Positions 54,154 to 63,046 of a stretch of DNA of 64,000 bases are shown one piece after another (positions within the stretch are counted from its first letter, which is position 1; every line of letters begins with the position of its first letter). The stretch is from an uncultured Prevotella sp. GTDB lineage: Bacteria > Bacteroidota > Bacteroidia > Bacteroidales > Bacteroidaceae. The notes under the pieces were generated by a model. The model made no database searches. It was not told the DNA's origin and saw only the letters and a list, made by a program, of their open reading frames with translations. The position numbers and the translations under genes were made by a program. Location of the stretch: NCBI GenBank assembly GCA_900771975.1, contig CAAGPV010000035.1, forward strand, positions 1 to 64,000, read 5' to 3'.

Positions 54154-54205
54154 GTATTTATAACTTCCTTATTTCTATTACTTTTACAAAAATATTGTCA
54201 GATTG

Positions 54206-54236
54206 TTTGTTTTTTAGCAAAAAATAAATAACTTTG
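54206..54236 (+). promoter_or_regulatory. Promoter of gdhA
   Basis: TTTG (54206-54209), 19-bp spacer, TAACTTTG (54229-54236), 55 bp before the ATG at 54292. Full consensus. Confidence 0.78.
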
Positions 54237-54291
54237 CAAAGTCATTACGACAATTATAGCAAACTAACAACTTGTAAAAGAAATAACAAAT

Positions 54292-55626
54292 ATGAAAGCA
54301 AAAGAAGTAGTAGAGAAGCTAAATCAACGTTTCCCACATGAACCTGAGTATATTCAGGCTGTCTCTCAAGTGCTTGAGACTATTGAAGAAGAATACAACA
54401 AACACCCAGAATTCGACAGAGCCAACTTGATTGAACGTCTTTGTGTACCAGACAGGATTATAAAGTTTCGTGTAAATTGGGTTGACGACAAGGGAAATGT
54501 ACAGACCAATATGGGCTATCGAGTTCAGCACAACAATGCCATAGGCCCATACAAAGGAGGACTTCGCTACCATGCTTCCGTGAACGAATCCATCCTTAAG
54601 TTTCTTGCCTTCGAACAAACATTCAAAAATTCGCTCACTACTCTGCCAATGGGTGGAGCAAAAGGAGGTTCAGACTTTTCACCACGAGGAAAAAGCAATG
54701 CCGAGGTGATGCGTTTTTGCCAAGCTTTTATGACCGAACTTTACCGTTATATAGGACCAGACGAGGACGTACCAGCAGGTGATATAGGCGTCGGCGGTCG
54801 TGAAGTGGGCTATCTTTTTGGACAATACAAGAAGTTAACCCATCAGTTTGTGGGTGTACTTACTGGAAAAGGACAAGAATTTGGCGGTTCGCTTATTCGC
54901 CCTGAAGCCACAGGCTATGGAAATGTCTATTTCCTTGAGAATATGCTGAAAACTCGCAATATCGACCTCAAAGGGAAACGCGTGCTTGTCAGTGGTGCAG
55001 GAAACGTTGCACAATATACCATCGAAAAACTTCTTCAATTGGGAGCCATACCTGTTAGTTGTTCGGACTCTGACGGCTACGTCTACGACCCTGACGGCAT
55101 AACAATGGAAAAACTTGATTACATCAAAGAGCTGAAGAACATCGAGCGTGGACGCATCAAGGAATATGCTGAGAAATATGGAGTAAAATACGTTGCAGGA
55201 GCGAAACCCTGGTTTGAAAAAGCTGACATTGCAACTCCGTGTGCAACACAAAACGAAATTAACGGAGAAGCAGCACAAGCCTTGATAAACAATGGCGTAA
55301 TAGCAGTAAGTGAAGGTGCCAACATGCCTTCCACTCCGGAAGCAGTAAAAATCTTCCAGGATGCCAAAATTCTATATTGCCCAGGAAAAGCTTCCAATGC
55401 CGGTGGTGTAGCTGTATCGGGATTGGAAATGACCCAAAACTCTGAGCGCCTTAAATGGAGCCGTGAAGAAGTTGACGCCAAATTACACACCATTATGAAT
55501 GACATTCACGACAATTGTGTAAAATACGGCACACAGGCTGATGGTTACATCAACTATGTTAAAGGAGCTAATGTGGCTGGATTCCTCAAAGTTGCAAAAG
55601 CCATCATGGCTCAAGGCATCGTTTAA
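54292..55626 (+). CDS. gdhA: NADP-type glutamate dehydrogenase
   Basis: 444 aa, hexameric class-I length. Interconverts 2-oxoglutarate + NH4+ with glutamate. Motifs: KFRVNWVDDKGNVQTNMGYRVQHNNAIGPYKGGLRYH, LPMGGAKGGSDF with catalytic Lys, DVPAGDIGVGGREVGY (catalytic Asp), VLVSGAGNVAQYTIEKL (Rossmann), and the SNAGGVAVSGLEM end. Cofactor specificity is inferred from the family type. Well-expressed housekeeping look: perfect promoter, own terminator. Confidence 0.96.
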   Translation: MKAKEVVEKLNQRFPHEPEYIQAVSQVLETIEEEYNKHPEFDRANLIERLCVPDRIIKFRVNWVDDKGNVQTNMGYRVQHNNAIGPYKGGLRYHASVNESILKFLAFEQTFKNSLTTLPMGGAKGGSDFSPRGKSNAEVMRFCQAFMTELYRYIGPDEDVPAGDIGVGGREVGYLFGQYKKLTHQFVGVLTGKGQEFGGSLIRPEATGYGNVYFLENMLKTRNIDLKGKRVLVSGAGNVAQYTIEKLLQLGAIPVSCSDSDGYVYDPDGITMEKLDYIKELKNIERGRIKEYAEKYGVKYVAGAKPWFEKADIATPCATQNEINGEAAQALINNGVIAVSEGANMPSTPEAVKIFQDAKILYCPGKASNAGGVAVSGLEMTQNSERLKWSREEVDAKLHTIMNDIHDNCVKYGTQADGYINYVKGANVAGFLKVAKAIMAQGIV

Positions 55627-55661
55627 ACAAGCTGAAAATTTCTTACATATCATTCCAACAA

Positions 55662-55689
55662 AGGGGAGGTTGATTGTTCAACTTCCCCT
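55662..55689 (+). terminator. Terminator of gdhA
   Basis: AGGGGAGGTTGA (55662-55673) pairs with TCAACTTCCCCT (55678-55689) with one G-T wobble, 4-nt loop, followed by a T-rich stretch. Confidence 0.85.
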
Positions 55690-55723
55690 ATTTGTTTTTC
55701 AAGAAAGGGCACATAAACAAATC

Positions 55724-55760
55724 AAACCCTACGTATTACGTTTCAAAACCCTACATATTA
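55724..55760. repeat. Two imperfect direct repeats
   Basis: AAACCCTACGTATTA (55724-55738) and AAACCCTACATATTA (55746-55760), 22-bp period, differing at one base. They stand just upstream of a hairpin at 55764. Confidence 0.7.
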
Positions 55761-55763
55761 GGA

Positions 55764-55806
55764 AACAAAACCGGCTGTTTTAGACGCTTAAACGGCCGGT
55801 TTTGTT
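55764..55806. terminator. Second hairpin after gdhA
   Basis: AACAAAACCGGC (55764-55775) pairs with GCCGGTTTTGTT (55795-55806). Five more pairs inside leave a loop of about 9 nt. Its role is unknown; it may be a second terminator or part of a repeat element. Confidence 0.5.
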
Positions 55807-56091
55807 ATACGTTAGATTTTAAATTAAACAAATTTACTATATGTTATTGACCGAAAGACGGTTATGTCATAAGTATTAAACTTACACAATAAGATAAAAA
55901 ACACACATCACACAACTCTACATCTAAGACTATGGAACACATTAATTCAGAAACATCTCCACGCATTTGTAGAACGAAAAATTCTTACATACTGATTATC
56001 CAAGCGTTGTTTTTAGTTTTTCTGAAGGCAAACAATCGATAGATTCAACAAAATATCTTACCTTTGCAATAACAACTAATTCAAAACAAAC
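55807..56091. other. Leader region of the BadF-type kinase gene
   Basis: No gene is seen. TACCTTTG (56059-56066) is a good -7 box 25 bp before the ATG at 56092; no TTTG at -33. A small dyad CCGAAAGACGG lies near 55848-55862. Confidence 0.45.
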
Positions 56092-56940
56092 ATGATACTT
56101 ATAGCTGACAGTGGAAGCACAAAAACCGATTGGGTTCTATTATCAAACGGAGCTATTGTAAAAGCAGTAAGAACCCAAGGAATAAACCCTATTCATCAAA
56201 CTCCCTCCATTGTTCAGCAAACTGTTAAAGAAGAACTCCTACCCTACTTGGATGCCGAATCCGTCTCGTCATTGTTCTTCTATGGAGCAGGTTGTACACC
56301 CACTAAAAGCGAGGAGATGTGCCACACGTTAAAGAGTTTTTTCGCCTCAGCTACCATCATAGAAGCCGAAAGCGACTTGCTGGGCGCTGCCAGAGCCCTT
56401 TGCGGAAGAAAAAAAGGTATAGCATGCATCCTTGGAACAGGTAGCAATTCTGGACTTTACGACGGGAAAAACATTGTCAGAAACATTCCACCATTAGGAT
56501 ACATTCTTGGCGACGAAGGCAGTGGAGCTGCCTTGGGACGCGCTTTCCTCAACGCCCTTTACAAAGAGGAATTACCAAAATCGGTTCTAACAAAGTTTCA
56601 CACAGAGTTCCACCTTGACTACAATCAGGTGATTGAGCAAGTTTACAGAAAACCATTGGCCAACCGCTTCCTTGCCTCCATATCTCCGTTCATTTGTCAG
56701 CACAAAGACGAATGGCCTCAACTGAAAAGAATTGTAATAGACAATTTCCGGCTTTTCCTTAGAAAAAATGTTCAAAAATACGAATCTTCCTCCCCTATAA
56801 ACGCCGTGGGAAGCGTTGCTTTTTATTTCAGCGACCTATTGAAAGAAGCCATCACAGAAGAGCATCTACTGCCAGGCAAGATTCTGCAAAAACCCATTCA
56901 GGGACTCATTGAGTACCATTCAAACCAAAAAAATTTGTAA
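56092..56940 (+). CDS. BadF/BadG-type ATPase, N-acetylglucosamine-kinase-like
   Basis: 282 aa. ASKHA-fold kinase: phosphate-1 loop LIADSGSTKTDWVLL, ADENOSINE-side motif CILGTGSNSGLY, GYILGDEGSGAALGRAFL, and NAVGSVAFYF at the end. In Bacteroidetes this family mostly phosphorylates amino-sugars (GlcNAc kinase) and can feed peptidoglycan recycling. The substrate is inferred. It sits between gdhA and the MscS gene with no operon link. Confidence 0.88.
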   Translation: MILIADSGSTKTDWVLLSNGAIVKAVRTQGINPIHQTPSIVQQTVKEELLPYLDAESVSSLFFYGAGCTPTKSEEMCHTLKSFFASATIIEAESDLLGAARALCGRKKGIACILGTGSNSGLYDGKNIVRNIPPLGYILGDEGSGAALGRAFLNALYKEELPKSVLTKFHTEFHLDYNQVIEQVYRKPLANRFLASISPFICQHKDEWPQLKRIVIDNFRLFLRKNVQKYESSSPINAVGSVAFYFSDLLKEAITEEHLLPGKILQKPIQGLIEYHSNQKNL

Positions 56941-56965
56941 GCTTGTTTAATATTTCGTATTTTTG
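56934..56965 (+). promoter_or_regulatory. Promoter of the MscS-like gene
   Basis: TTTG (56934-56937, overlapping the end of the kinase gene), 20-bp spacer, TATTTTTG (56958-56965). It lies upstream of the ATG at 56985 and after the upstream alternative ATG at 56943, so it selects 56985. Confidence 0.7.
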
Positions 56966-56984
56966 CAATTATAAATCAAGAACA

Positions 56985-59378
56985 ATGAATAAGAAGTTTT
57001 TTCTGCTCTTACTCTTATTAATAACATTTCTTTTGCCCTCAAAGGCTGTACTAAAAGAAGACTCTTTAAACAATTCTCTTTCCGTACTTCGTCATGAGCT
57101 CATTACCTATCACTACGAACAGGACGAGATGCTTAAAAATTCCAAACGAATGGGCGAAGAAGTCTTCTCGACCTTGCGTGACATTATGATGCGAAGTGGA
57201 CAAAATAGCCTCATGCTCTACTCACAGAAGAACGATTACGTCTTCGACCTGACCTATGCCTGCCATGAAGCCATAGAGCAATATCAGGAGTTTCGCCGCA
57301 AAACCATCCCATTCAAGCAGTATATCAACAAGAGCAACCACGAGATAGCCCGTTACGACTCCTTGATAGACGCACTCTCGAAGATGCCTGTCATGATGCT
57401 CAACAAACGGGCGAAAATAGACAGGAACGTGTGCCTGACCCTTGCCACAAACATACGACGCATGTTAAAGGACAACAACGATGCGATGAAAGAGTATGTT
57501 ACCTACTATGAAATGACAGAGCAGAGGCTCAAAAACCTTAACGACTACGCAGAAAAACGTTATCAAGACATACAGTTCAACATCTTCCAAAACGGAGGCG
57601 AGAATTACTTCTCCATTCTTCGGGAATTAAACTGGCACTTCATTCAGACCCGAATGACCTTTGCAGAGAAATATACCCCTCAACACATGGTAAAATCCCA
57701 ATGGGATGTGAGATGGATTGTCTGGTTGTTCTTGGCCATACTCATCTATGGAATAGTGGCAATCTTTCTAAACTTTATCTTTATTCGCCTCATTTTAGTC
57801 CGACTGATTAGAAGAGGGGCTTTTCAAGACAACAACAAATCTTTAATTGCCAAACGGGGATGTATCGTCCTGGCAGGTTCTGTAGTGACTTTCGGACTGA
57901 TTATGGGTCTTTTGAAAACTGGACTTATCGTAAATAGCAACTTTGTTACAATGGCAGCCGACTTGCTTTTGGAATACTCATGGCTACTTGCCGCCATCCT
58001 CATCTCTTTGCTTCTGAGAGTTGAAGGAGATAAAATCATAAGCTCGTTCCGTGTTTATGCCCCATTAATTACTGTCGGGTTTGTTGTCTTTGCCTTTCGT
58101 ATTGTGCTTATACCGAGCGAATTGGTCAACATCTTCTTTCCGCCCATCCTGCTTATCTGTGCTCTCTGGCAAGCCAACGTTATAAAGCGCCACAACAAAA
58201 AGGTTCCAAAATACGACATGTATTTCACCTATTTGTCATTAATCGTGTTTATCCTGTCTACCATTATTGCATGGGTGGGCTACACCCTACTGGCAGTTCA
58301 GATTTTAATTTGGTGGATAATGATGCTGACATGCATCTTGTCATTGGCCTGCGTACACGACTGGATGGCTACATATCGCGAAAAACAACATTTGCGTGAG
58401 AAGCCTGTCAACAAAGCCTGGTTCTTCCGCTTTCTCTATTTTGTGGTTCTTCCGTCGTTATTTGTTTCTGCATTCATCGCTGCTATCTATTGGTCGGCAG
58501 GCGTATTCAACCTTAGCGATATGACATGGAAGTTGTTTACCACCAAATTCGTCAATACACATAATTTGAAAATAAGCATTTTTGCCATTGCACAAGTAAC
58601 TATTTTATGGTTTGTATTCAATTACATCAACCACACGTTAAGAGACTTCATTCGCTTATATTTATCAAAGAAAGACCCGACAACAGCTGCCAGCCGTAGC
58701 GTGATGTTTATCAACGTCCAACAAGTTGTCGTTTGGGGAGCATGGTTGCTTATTGCACTGACCATATTCCATGTAAGCAACACTTGGCTTGTAGTTGTTT
58801 CTGGAGGACTTTCTACAGGTATTGGTTTTGCCATGAAAGACATATTGGAAAACATCTATTATGGCATTTCCCTCATGGCAGGTCGCATCAAGATTGGCGA
58901 CTACATCATTTGCGATGGCATTCGTGGAAAAGTCAGCAACATCAGCTACACATCCACTATGCTTGAAGCTATCGATGGCTCTGTTATCACCTTCCAGAAC
59001 TCACAACTTTTTACAAAGAATTACAAAAACATGACCAAAAACCATGGTTATGAATTGGATATTTTGGAAGTTGGTGTAGCCTATGGCAGCAACCTCCAAG
59101 AAGTGAAACGACTATTGACAGAAGCCATTTCCAAGTTGAAATGTGTTTACAAGAAACGTCCTGTAAAAGTTCTCGTCAAAAGTTTCGATGACAGTTGTAT
59201 AACCCTCAAGGTTCTTGCGTGGGTGAATGTATTGACACAAAGCACCGATGACGGAACCATTATGGAATGTATCTACGATACACTCAACAAGAACCAGGTG
59301 GAAATTCCATTCCCACAACGTGAAATTACCATTAAGCAGATAACACAACCAGAAACAAATCAACAAACAACAAAATAG
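56985..59378 (+). CDS. Mechanosensitive channel (MscS family) with large periplasmic N-domain
   Basis: 797 aa from the ATG at 56985. Signal peptide MNKKFFLLLLLLITFLLPSKA. A periplasmic helical domain (about 25-225) follows, then about ten membrane segments (about 235-600). The MscS pore and cytosolic beta domain lie at about 590-780: VVWGAWLLIALTIF, the pore-lining GGLSTGIGFAMKDILENIYYG, and KIGDYIICDGIRGKV. Gated by membrane tension on osmotic downshock. Large N-domain forms resemble MscK/YbdG-like channels. Followed by kdsA 17 bp downstream, possibly co-transcribed. Confidence 0.94.
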   Translation: MNKKFFLLLLLLITFLLPSKAVLKEDSLNNSLSVLRHELITYHYEQDEMLKNSKRMGEEVFSTLRDIMMRSGQNSLMLYSQKNDYVFDLTYACHEAIEQYQEFRRKTIPFKQYINKSNHEIARYDSLIDALSKMPVMMLNKRAKIDRNVCLTLATNIRRMLKDNNDAMKEYVTYYEMTEQRLKNLNDYAEKRYQDIQFNIFQNGGENYFSILRELNWHFIQTRMTFAEKYTPQHMVKSQWDVRWIVWLFLAILIYGIVAIFLNFIFIRLILVRLIRRGAFQDNNKSLIAKRGCIVLAGSVVTFGLIMGLLKTGLIVNSNFVTMAADLLLEYSWLLAAILISLLLRVEGDKIISSFRVYAPLITVGFVVFAFRIVLIPSELVNIFFPPILLICALWQANVIKRHNKKVPKYDMYFTYLSLIVFILSTIIAWVGYTLLAVQILIWWIMMLTCILSLACVHDWMATYREKQHLREKPVNKAWFFRFLYFVVLPSLFVSAFIAAIYWSAGVFNLSDMTWKLFTTKFVNTHNLKISIFAIAQVTILWFVFNYINHTLRDFIRLYLSKKDPTTAASRSVMFINVQQVVVWGAWLLIALTIFHVSNTWLVVVSGGLSTGIGFAMKDILENIYYGISLMAGRIKIGDYIICDGIRGKVSNISYTSTMLEAIDGSVITFQNSQLFTKNYKNMTKNHGYELDILEVGVAYGSNLQEVKRLLTEAISKLKCVYKKRPVKVLVKSFDDSCITLKVLAWVNVLTQSTDDGTIMECIYDTLNKNQVEIPFPQREITIKQITQPETNQQTTK

Positions 59379-59395
59379 AACAAACACACCGATTT

Positions 59396-60157
59396 ATGGA
59401 CAATATACCAATATTTATAGCAGGACCATGTGTTATTGAGTCAAAGGAATTGCTTGACTGTGTTGCTCAAGAATTGACCCGGCTCAACAAGAAATACAAC
59501 ATCCAGATTATTTTCAAGTCCTCTTTTGACAAAGCCAACCGCACGTCCCTGCATTCCTTCCGTGGACCTGGGCTGGAAAAAGGATTGCAGATGCTACAAG
59601 ACATCAAGGAAAAATATGGATTGAAAATCCTGACTGACATCCACGAAAGCTATCAAGCAAATATTGTAGGACAAGTGGTTGACATAATACAAATACCCGC
59701 TTTTCTATGCCGACAAACCGATTTGCTTGTTGCCGCAGCCAAAACAGGGAAAACCGTCAACATCAAAAAAGCCCAATTCCTTAGTGGACGGGATATGAAA
59801 TATCCCGTTGAGAAAGCCAAGGAAAGTGGCGCAAAAGACATTTGGCTCACAGAACGCGGCAATAGCTTCGGGTATAACAACCTTGTGGTTGACTTTAGAA
59901 ACATTCCCGACATGCTCGACATTACTCCAAGAGTGATTATGGATTGCACCCATAGCGTTCAACGTCCAAGCGCAGGCAATGGGAAAACCGTTGGAGATCG
60001 CCGTTTTGTTCCGGCCATGGCTATGGCTGCTAAAGCTTTTGGAGCAAACGGATATTTCTTTGAAGTTCATCCCGACCCAGACAAAGGACTCTCTGACGCT
60101 GCTAACATGTTAGAGCTTAGTAAGTTGGATAACGTCATTAAACAATTACTTTCCTAA
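59396..60157 (+). CDS. kdsA: 3-deoxy-8-phosphooctulonate synthase (Kdo-8-P synthase)
   Basis: 253 aa. Condenses arabinose-5-phosphate with PEP to Kdo-8-P. Motifs: IFIAGPCVIESKE, IIFKSSFDKANRTSLHSFRGPGLEKGL, LTDIHE, IPAFLCRQTDLL, NIKKAQFLSG and FFEVHPDPD. The family's Cys near AGPC is present, but metal-dependent and metal-independent types are not distinguished here. Placed 20 bp before kdsD, the source of its substrate. Confidence 0.96.
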   Translation: MDNIPIFIAGPCVIESKELLDCVAQELTRLNKKYNIQIIFKSSFDKANRTSLHSFRGPGLEKGLQMLQDIKEKYGLKILTDIHESYQANIVGQVVDIIQIPAFLCRQTDLLVAAAKTGKTVNIKKAQFLSGRDMKYPVEKAKESGAKDIWLTERGNSFGYNNLVVDFRNIPDMLDITPRVIMDCTHSVQRPSAGNGKTVGDRRFVPAMAMAAKAFGANGYFFEVHPDPDKGLSDAANMLELSKLDNVIKQLLS

Positions 60158-60177
60158 AATATATAATTAGAACGGTC

Positions 60178-61128
60178 ATGAGTAAAGTTAGAGAATACGC
60201 CATTCAATGCATCAAAGATGAAGCTGATGCCACATTAAGTCTAATCAACCAGTTAGACGAGAACTTCGATAAAGCCGTAGACATGATGTTCCACTGCAAA
60301 GGAAAAGTAATTGTTACTGGTGTTGGAAAAAGTGGAAACGTCGGAGCAAAAATCGCAGCTACTTTAGCCTCTACAGGCACCCCTGCATTCTTTATAAATC
60401 CCTTGGACGTTTATCACGGTGACTTGGGTGTAATGACCCCAGAAGATGTAGTTTTGGCATTAAGCAATAGCGGACAAACAGACGAGCTACTGCGCTTTAT
60501 CCCGATGGTCCTGCACATGAACATTCCCATTATCGGCATCAGTGGCAACCCAAATTCCTTGCTCGCTAAATATTCCACAATACACATAAAGGTGAAAGTG
60601 GAAAAAGAAGCCTGCCCACTTAATCTTGCTCCTACAAGCAGCACAACTGCGGCTCTCGTAATGGGTGACGCCTTGGCAATAGCACTTATGCAAGTACGCA
60701 ACTTCAAACCGCAAGACTTCGCACAGTTCCATCCTGGCGGAGAACTTGGAAAACGTCTGCTGACCACAGCTCAAGACGTAATGATAAGCGAGAACTTACC
60801 TATTATTCCACAAGACATGCATCTTGGAGAAGCCATAATAGACGTAAGCAAAGGAAAGTTGGGCTTGGGCGTCTCGCTTACAGACGGAAAAGTGGCAGGT
60901 CTTATCACTGACGGAGACATACGTCGAGCAATGGAAAAATGGCAGGCGCAATTCTTTGACAAAACCGTTAGCGATATCATGACACGCCATCCAAAAATGG
61001 TTTTACCTACCACCAAGATTAGCGAAATACAACGCATCATGCACAAATATAAAATCCATACGGTTCTCGTTATCAACAACGAGCAACATCTTTTAGGTGT
61101 TGTTGACCATTATAGCTGCATGGTTTAA
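60178..61128 (+). CDS. kdsD: Arabinose-5-phosphate isomerase
   Basis: 316 aa. Interconverts ribulose-5-P and arabinose-5-P, the first step to Kdo. SIS domain (about 35-185: VTGVGKSGNVGAKIAATLASTGTPAFFINPLDVYHGDLGVM and ALSNSGQTDELL) followed by two CBS domains (about 205-310). KpsF/GutQ-type. The kdsA-kdsD pair and the distant kdsB make the whole Kdo activation route except KdsC visible in this window. Confidence 0.96.
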   Translation: MSKVREYAIQCIKDEADATLSLINQLDENFDKAVDMMFHCKGKVIVTGVGKSGNVGAKIAATLASTGTPAFFINPLDVYHGDLGVMTPEDVVLALSNSGQTDELLRFIPMVLHMNIPIIGISGNPNSLLAKYSTIHIKVKVEKEACPLNLAPTSSTTAALVMGDALAIALMQVRNFKPQDFAQFHPGGELGKRLLTTAQDVMISENLPIIPQDMHLGEAIIDVSKGKLGLGVSLTDGKVAGLITDGDIRRAMEKWQAQFFDKTVSDIMTRHPKMVLPTTKISEIQRIMHKYKIHTVLVINNEQHLLGVVDHYSCMV

Positions 61129-61159
61129 CAGATAATAAACTTCTTTTTTTAGTAACGAA

Positions 61160-62422
61160 ATGAGGAAAATATTCCTTATACAATTTTTATTGCTTTGTTT
61201 TTGTTCTATAAGCGGACAAACATCAGACTCTCTTATAGCAGAACAACTTCGGAACAAAGGCATCACCTTCTCGCATAACAATACGGTGGTACCACTAACA
61301 AGCGGACAAGAAAAATTTGACGATCTCTTTAAGGCAATTTCCCAAGCAAAGAAAACCATTCATTTGGAATATTTCAACTTTCGAAACGACTCTATAAATA
61401 AGGAGCTTATTGATCGCTTAGAGCAAAAAGTAAAAGAAGGGGTAAAGGTAAGAGCAATCTTTGACGGCTTTGGTAATTCATCGAACAACCGACCTATGAC
61501 CAAAAAGCACATCAAAGAAATACGAGACAAAGGGATTGAAATATATGAATTCAAACCGCTCTCTTTTCCATGGATAGATGCGTTCTTCAACCGCGACCAC
61601 AGAAAAATTGTTGTGATTGACGGGAAATTGGCATATACAGGAGGAATGAATGTTGCCGACTACTACATAAAAGGGACAAAGGTTGTTGGCAGTTGGCACG
61701 ATATGCATTGCAGGATTGAAGGAAATGAAGTAAACACTTTACAACACATCTTTGTGAAAATGTGGAAAAAAGTGTCGGGAGAAGATTTACACGAACCCGG
61801 ATTATACTATGGCGGAACGGACATTAGCTATTTCAAGCATCTAAAGCCAGATACGACACTTACGGCCGGAGAAAAAATGGTGGGCATCATCAACAGGGAG
61901 CCCCATATTTCTAAAGACATCATACGAGCTTTCTATGTGAATGCCATTAATGATGCGAAAGATTCTATTAAACTCATTAATCCCTATTTCACATTAAGCC
62001 ATAAACTTATCAAAGCTTTCAAAAATGCCGTTAAAAGAGGTGTAAAAGTGGAAATTTTGTTATCAGTCAAGAGCGATATTCCTTTAACACCAGACTGCGG
62101 TTTCTATAATGCTCACAAGCTAATGAAGCACGGTTGTGATATATGGCTATACACACCAGGATTTCATCATACTAAGATTATTATGGTAGACGGCAAATTC
62201 TGTACAATAGGAAGTGCCAATTTAAATGCAAGAAGCCTACGGTGGGACCGAGAAGAAAATGCGGTTATTATAGATCCCTACACAACCAAAGAGCTCGATG
62301 AAATATTTGAACTACAAAAAAAGGATTCTTTCAAATTAACACAAGCCATATGGAACAAATGGAGAACACCCTGGAAAAAATTTGTTGGGTGGTTTGCGCA
62401 TCTGCTATCTCCTTTCCTTTAA
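61160..62422 (+). CDS. cls: Phospholipase-D-type cardiolipin synthase
   Basis: 420 aa. Two PLD half-sites: HRKIVVIDGKLAYTGG (about 149-164) and HHTKIIMVDGKFCTIGSAN (about 332-350), each with H-x-K-x4-D and Gly/Asn. Makes cardiolipin from phosphatidylglycerol or acts as another PLD transferase. The N-terminus MRKIFLIQFLLLCFCSISGQ looks like a cleavable signal peptide, while usual bacterial Cls has two membrane helices. The mature enzyme would thus be periplasmic. A Cys at 13-15 is present but no convincing lipobox. Starts 31 bp after kdsD. Confidence 0.9.
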   Translation: MRKIFLIQFLLLCFCSISGQTSDSLIAEQLRNKGITFSHNNTVVPLTSGQEKFDDLFKAISQAKKTIHLEYFNFRNDSINKELIDRLEQKVKEGVKVRAIFDGFGNSSNNRPMTKKHIKEIRDKGIEIYEFKPLSFPWIDAFFNRDHRKIVVIDGKLAYTGGMNVADYYIKGTKVVGSWHDMHCRIEGNEVNTLQHIFVKMWKKVSGEDLHEPGLYYGGTDISYFKHLKPDTTLTAGEKMVGIINREPHISKDIIRAFYVNAINDAKDSIKLINPYFTLSHKLIKAFKNAVKRGVKVEILLSVKSDIPLTPDCGFYNAHKLMKHGCDIWLYTPGFHHTKIIMVDGKFCTIGSANLNARSLRWDREENAVIIDPYTTKELDEIFELQKKDSFKLTQAIWNKWRTPWKKFVGWFAHLLSPFL

Positions 62423-62431
62423 AAGATGAAA

Positions 62432-63040
62432 CTAAATACGGTCTATATTTACATAGCCATGCATAACTGCATAAATGGTAAGGGCTGATATACTTTTTAA
62501 ATCCAGTTTATTCATAATGTTCTTGCGATGAGTTATAACTGTTGTTAGACTTATGTGAAGTTGTTCAGCAATTTCCTTATTGATAAATCCCCTTACAATC
62601 AAACAGAGAACCTCTACTTCACGTTTGCTCAACTGCTTTTCTTTACTAATGACACTTTGAGAAGATGGAATGTTTCGGCCTCCGGCATGACCTCGATTTA
62701 GCAAATGAAGAAGATTTTTTACGAGTTCTTCTTCTGAGACATTAATGTTTAAGCTATTAAAATTACCGATTTGAGTAGAAACTATCGATGACGTTGTCAA
62801 AACCATCGTTTTTTTCAAATGATTGATGAAGAATGACCGATGTTCCAAAATGATGGTTTGAGCTACAAAAAAATGGATAAAACATGTAGTATCCGACTGA
62901 GAAAAAGACTCAAACGAATTAAAAGATACAACATCCAAAATCGGAACGGCAGTCTGTAAGATTTGTCTTAAGCCAATAATACTCAACATATTGGTGTCTA
63001 TGATGGCTATACAAGGCTTTATAAGTTGTCCGTCTACCAT
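62432..63040 (-). CDS. LuxR-type regulator with degenerate receiver domain
   Basis: 202 aa. Residues 8-115 have the length and strand pattern of a receiver (CIAIIDTNMLSIIGLRQIL). Where the phospho-acceptor Asp is expected the sequence reads HFFVAQTIILEH, and the acidic pair is reduced to one Asp, so phosphorylation is unlikely. Residues 135-200 are a LuxR HTH: LSKREVEVLCLIVRGFINKEIAEQLHISLTTVITHRKNIMNKLD. The HTH is close to that of the next gene, only 6 bp away, suggesting a duplicated DNA-binding part with two different sensors. Confidence 0.85.
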   Translation of the reverse strand: MVDGQLIKPCIAIIDTNMLSIIGLRQILQTAVPILDVVSFNSFESFSQSDTTCFIHFFVAQTIILEHRSFFINHLKKTMVLTTSSIVSTQIGNFNSLNINVSEEELVKNLLHLLNRGHAGGRNIPSSQSVISKEKQLSKREVEVLCLIVRGFINKEIAEQLHISLTTVITHRKNIMNKLDLKSISALTIYAVMHGYVNIDRI

Positions 63041-63046
63041 TTATCC

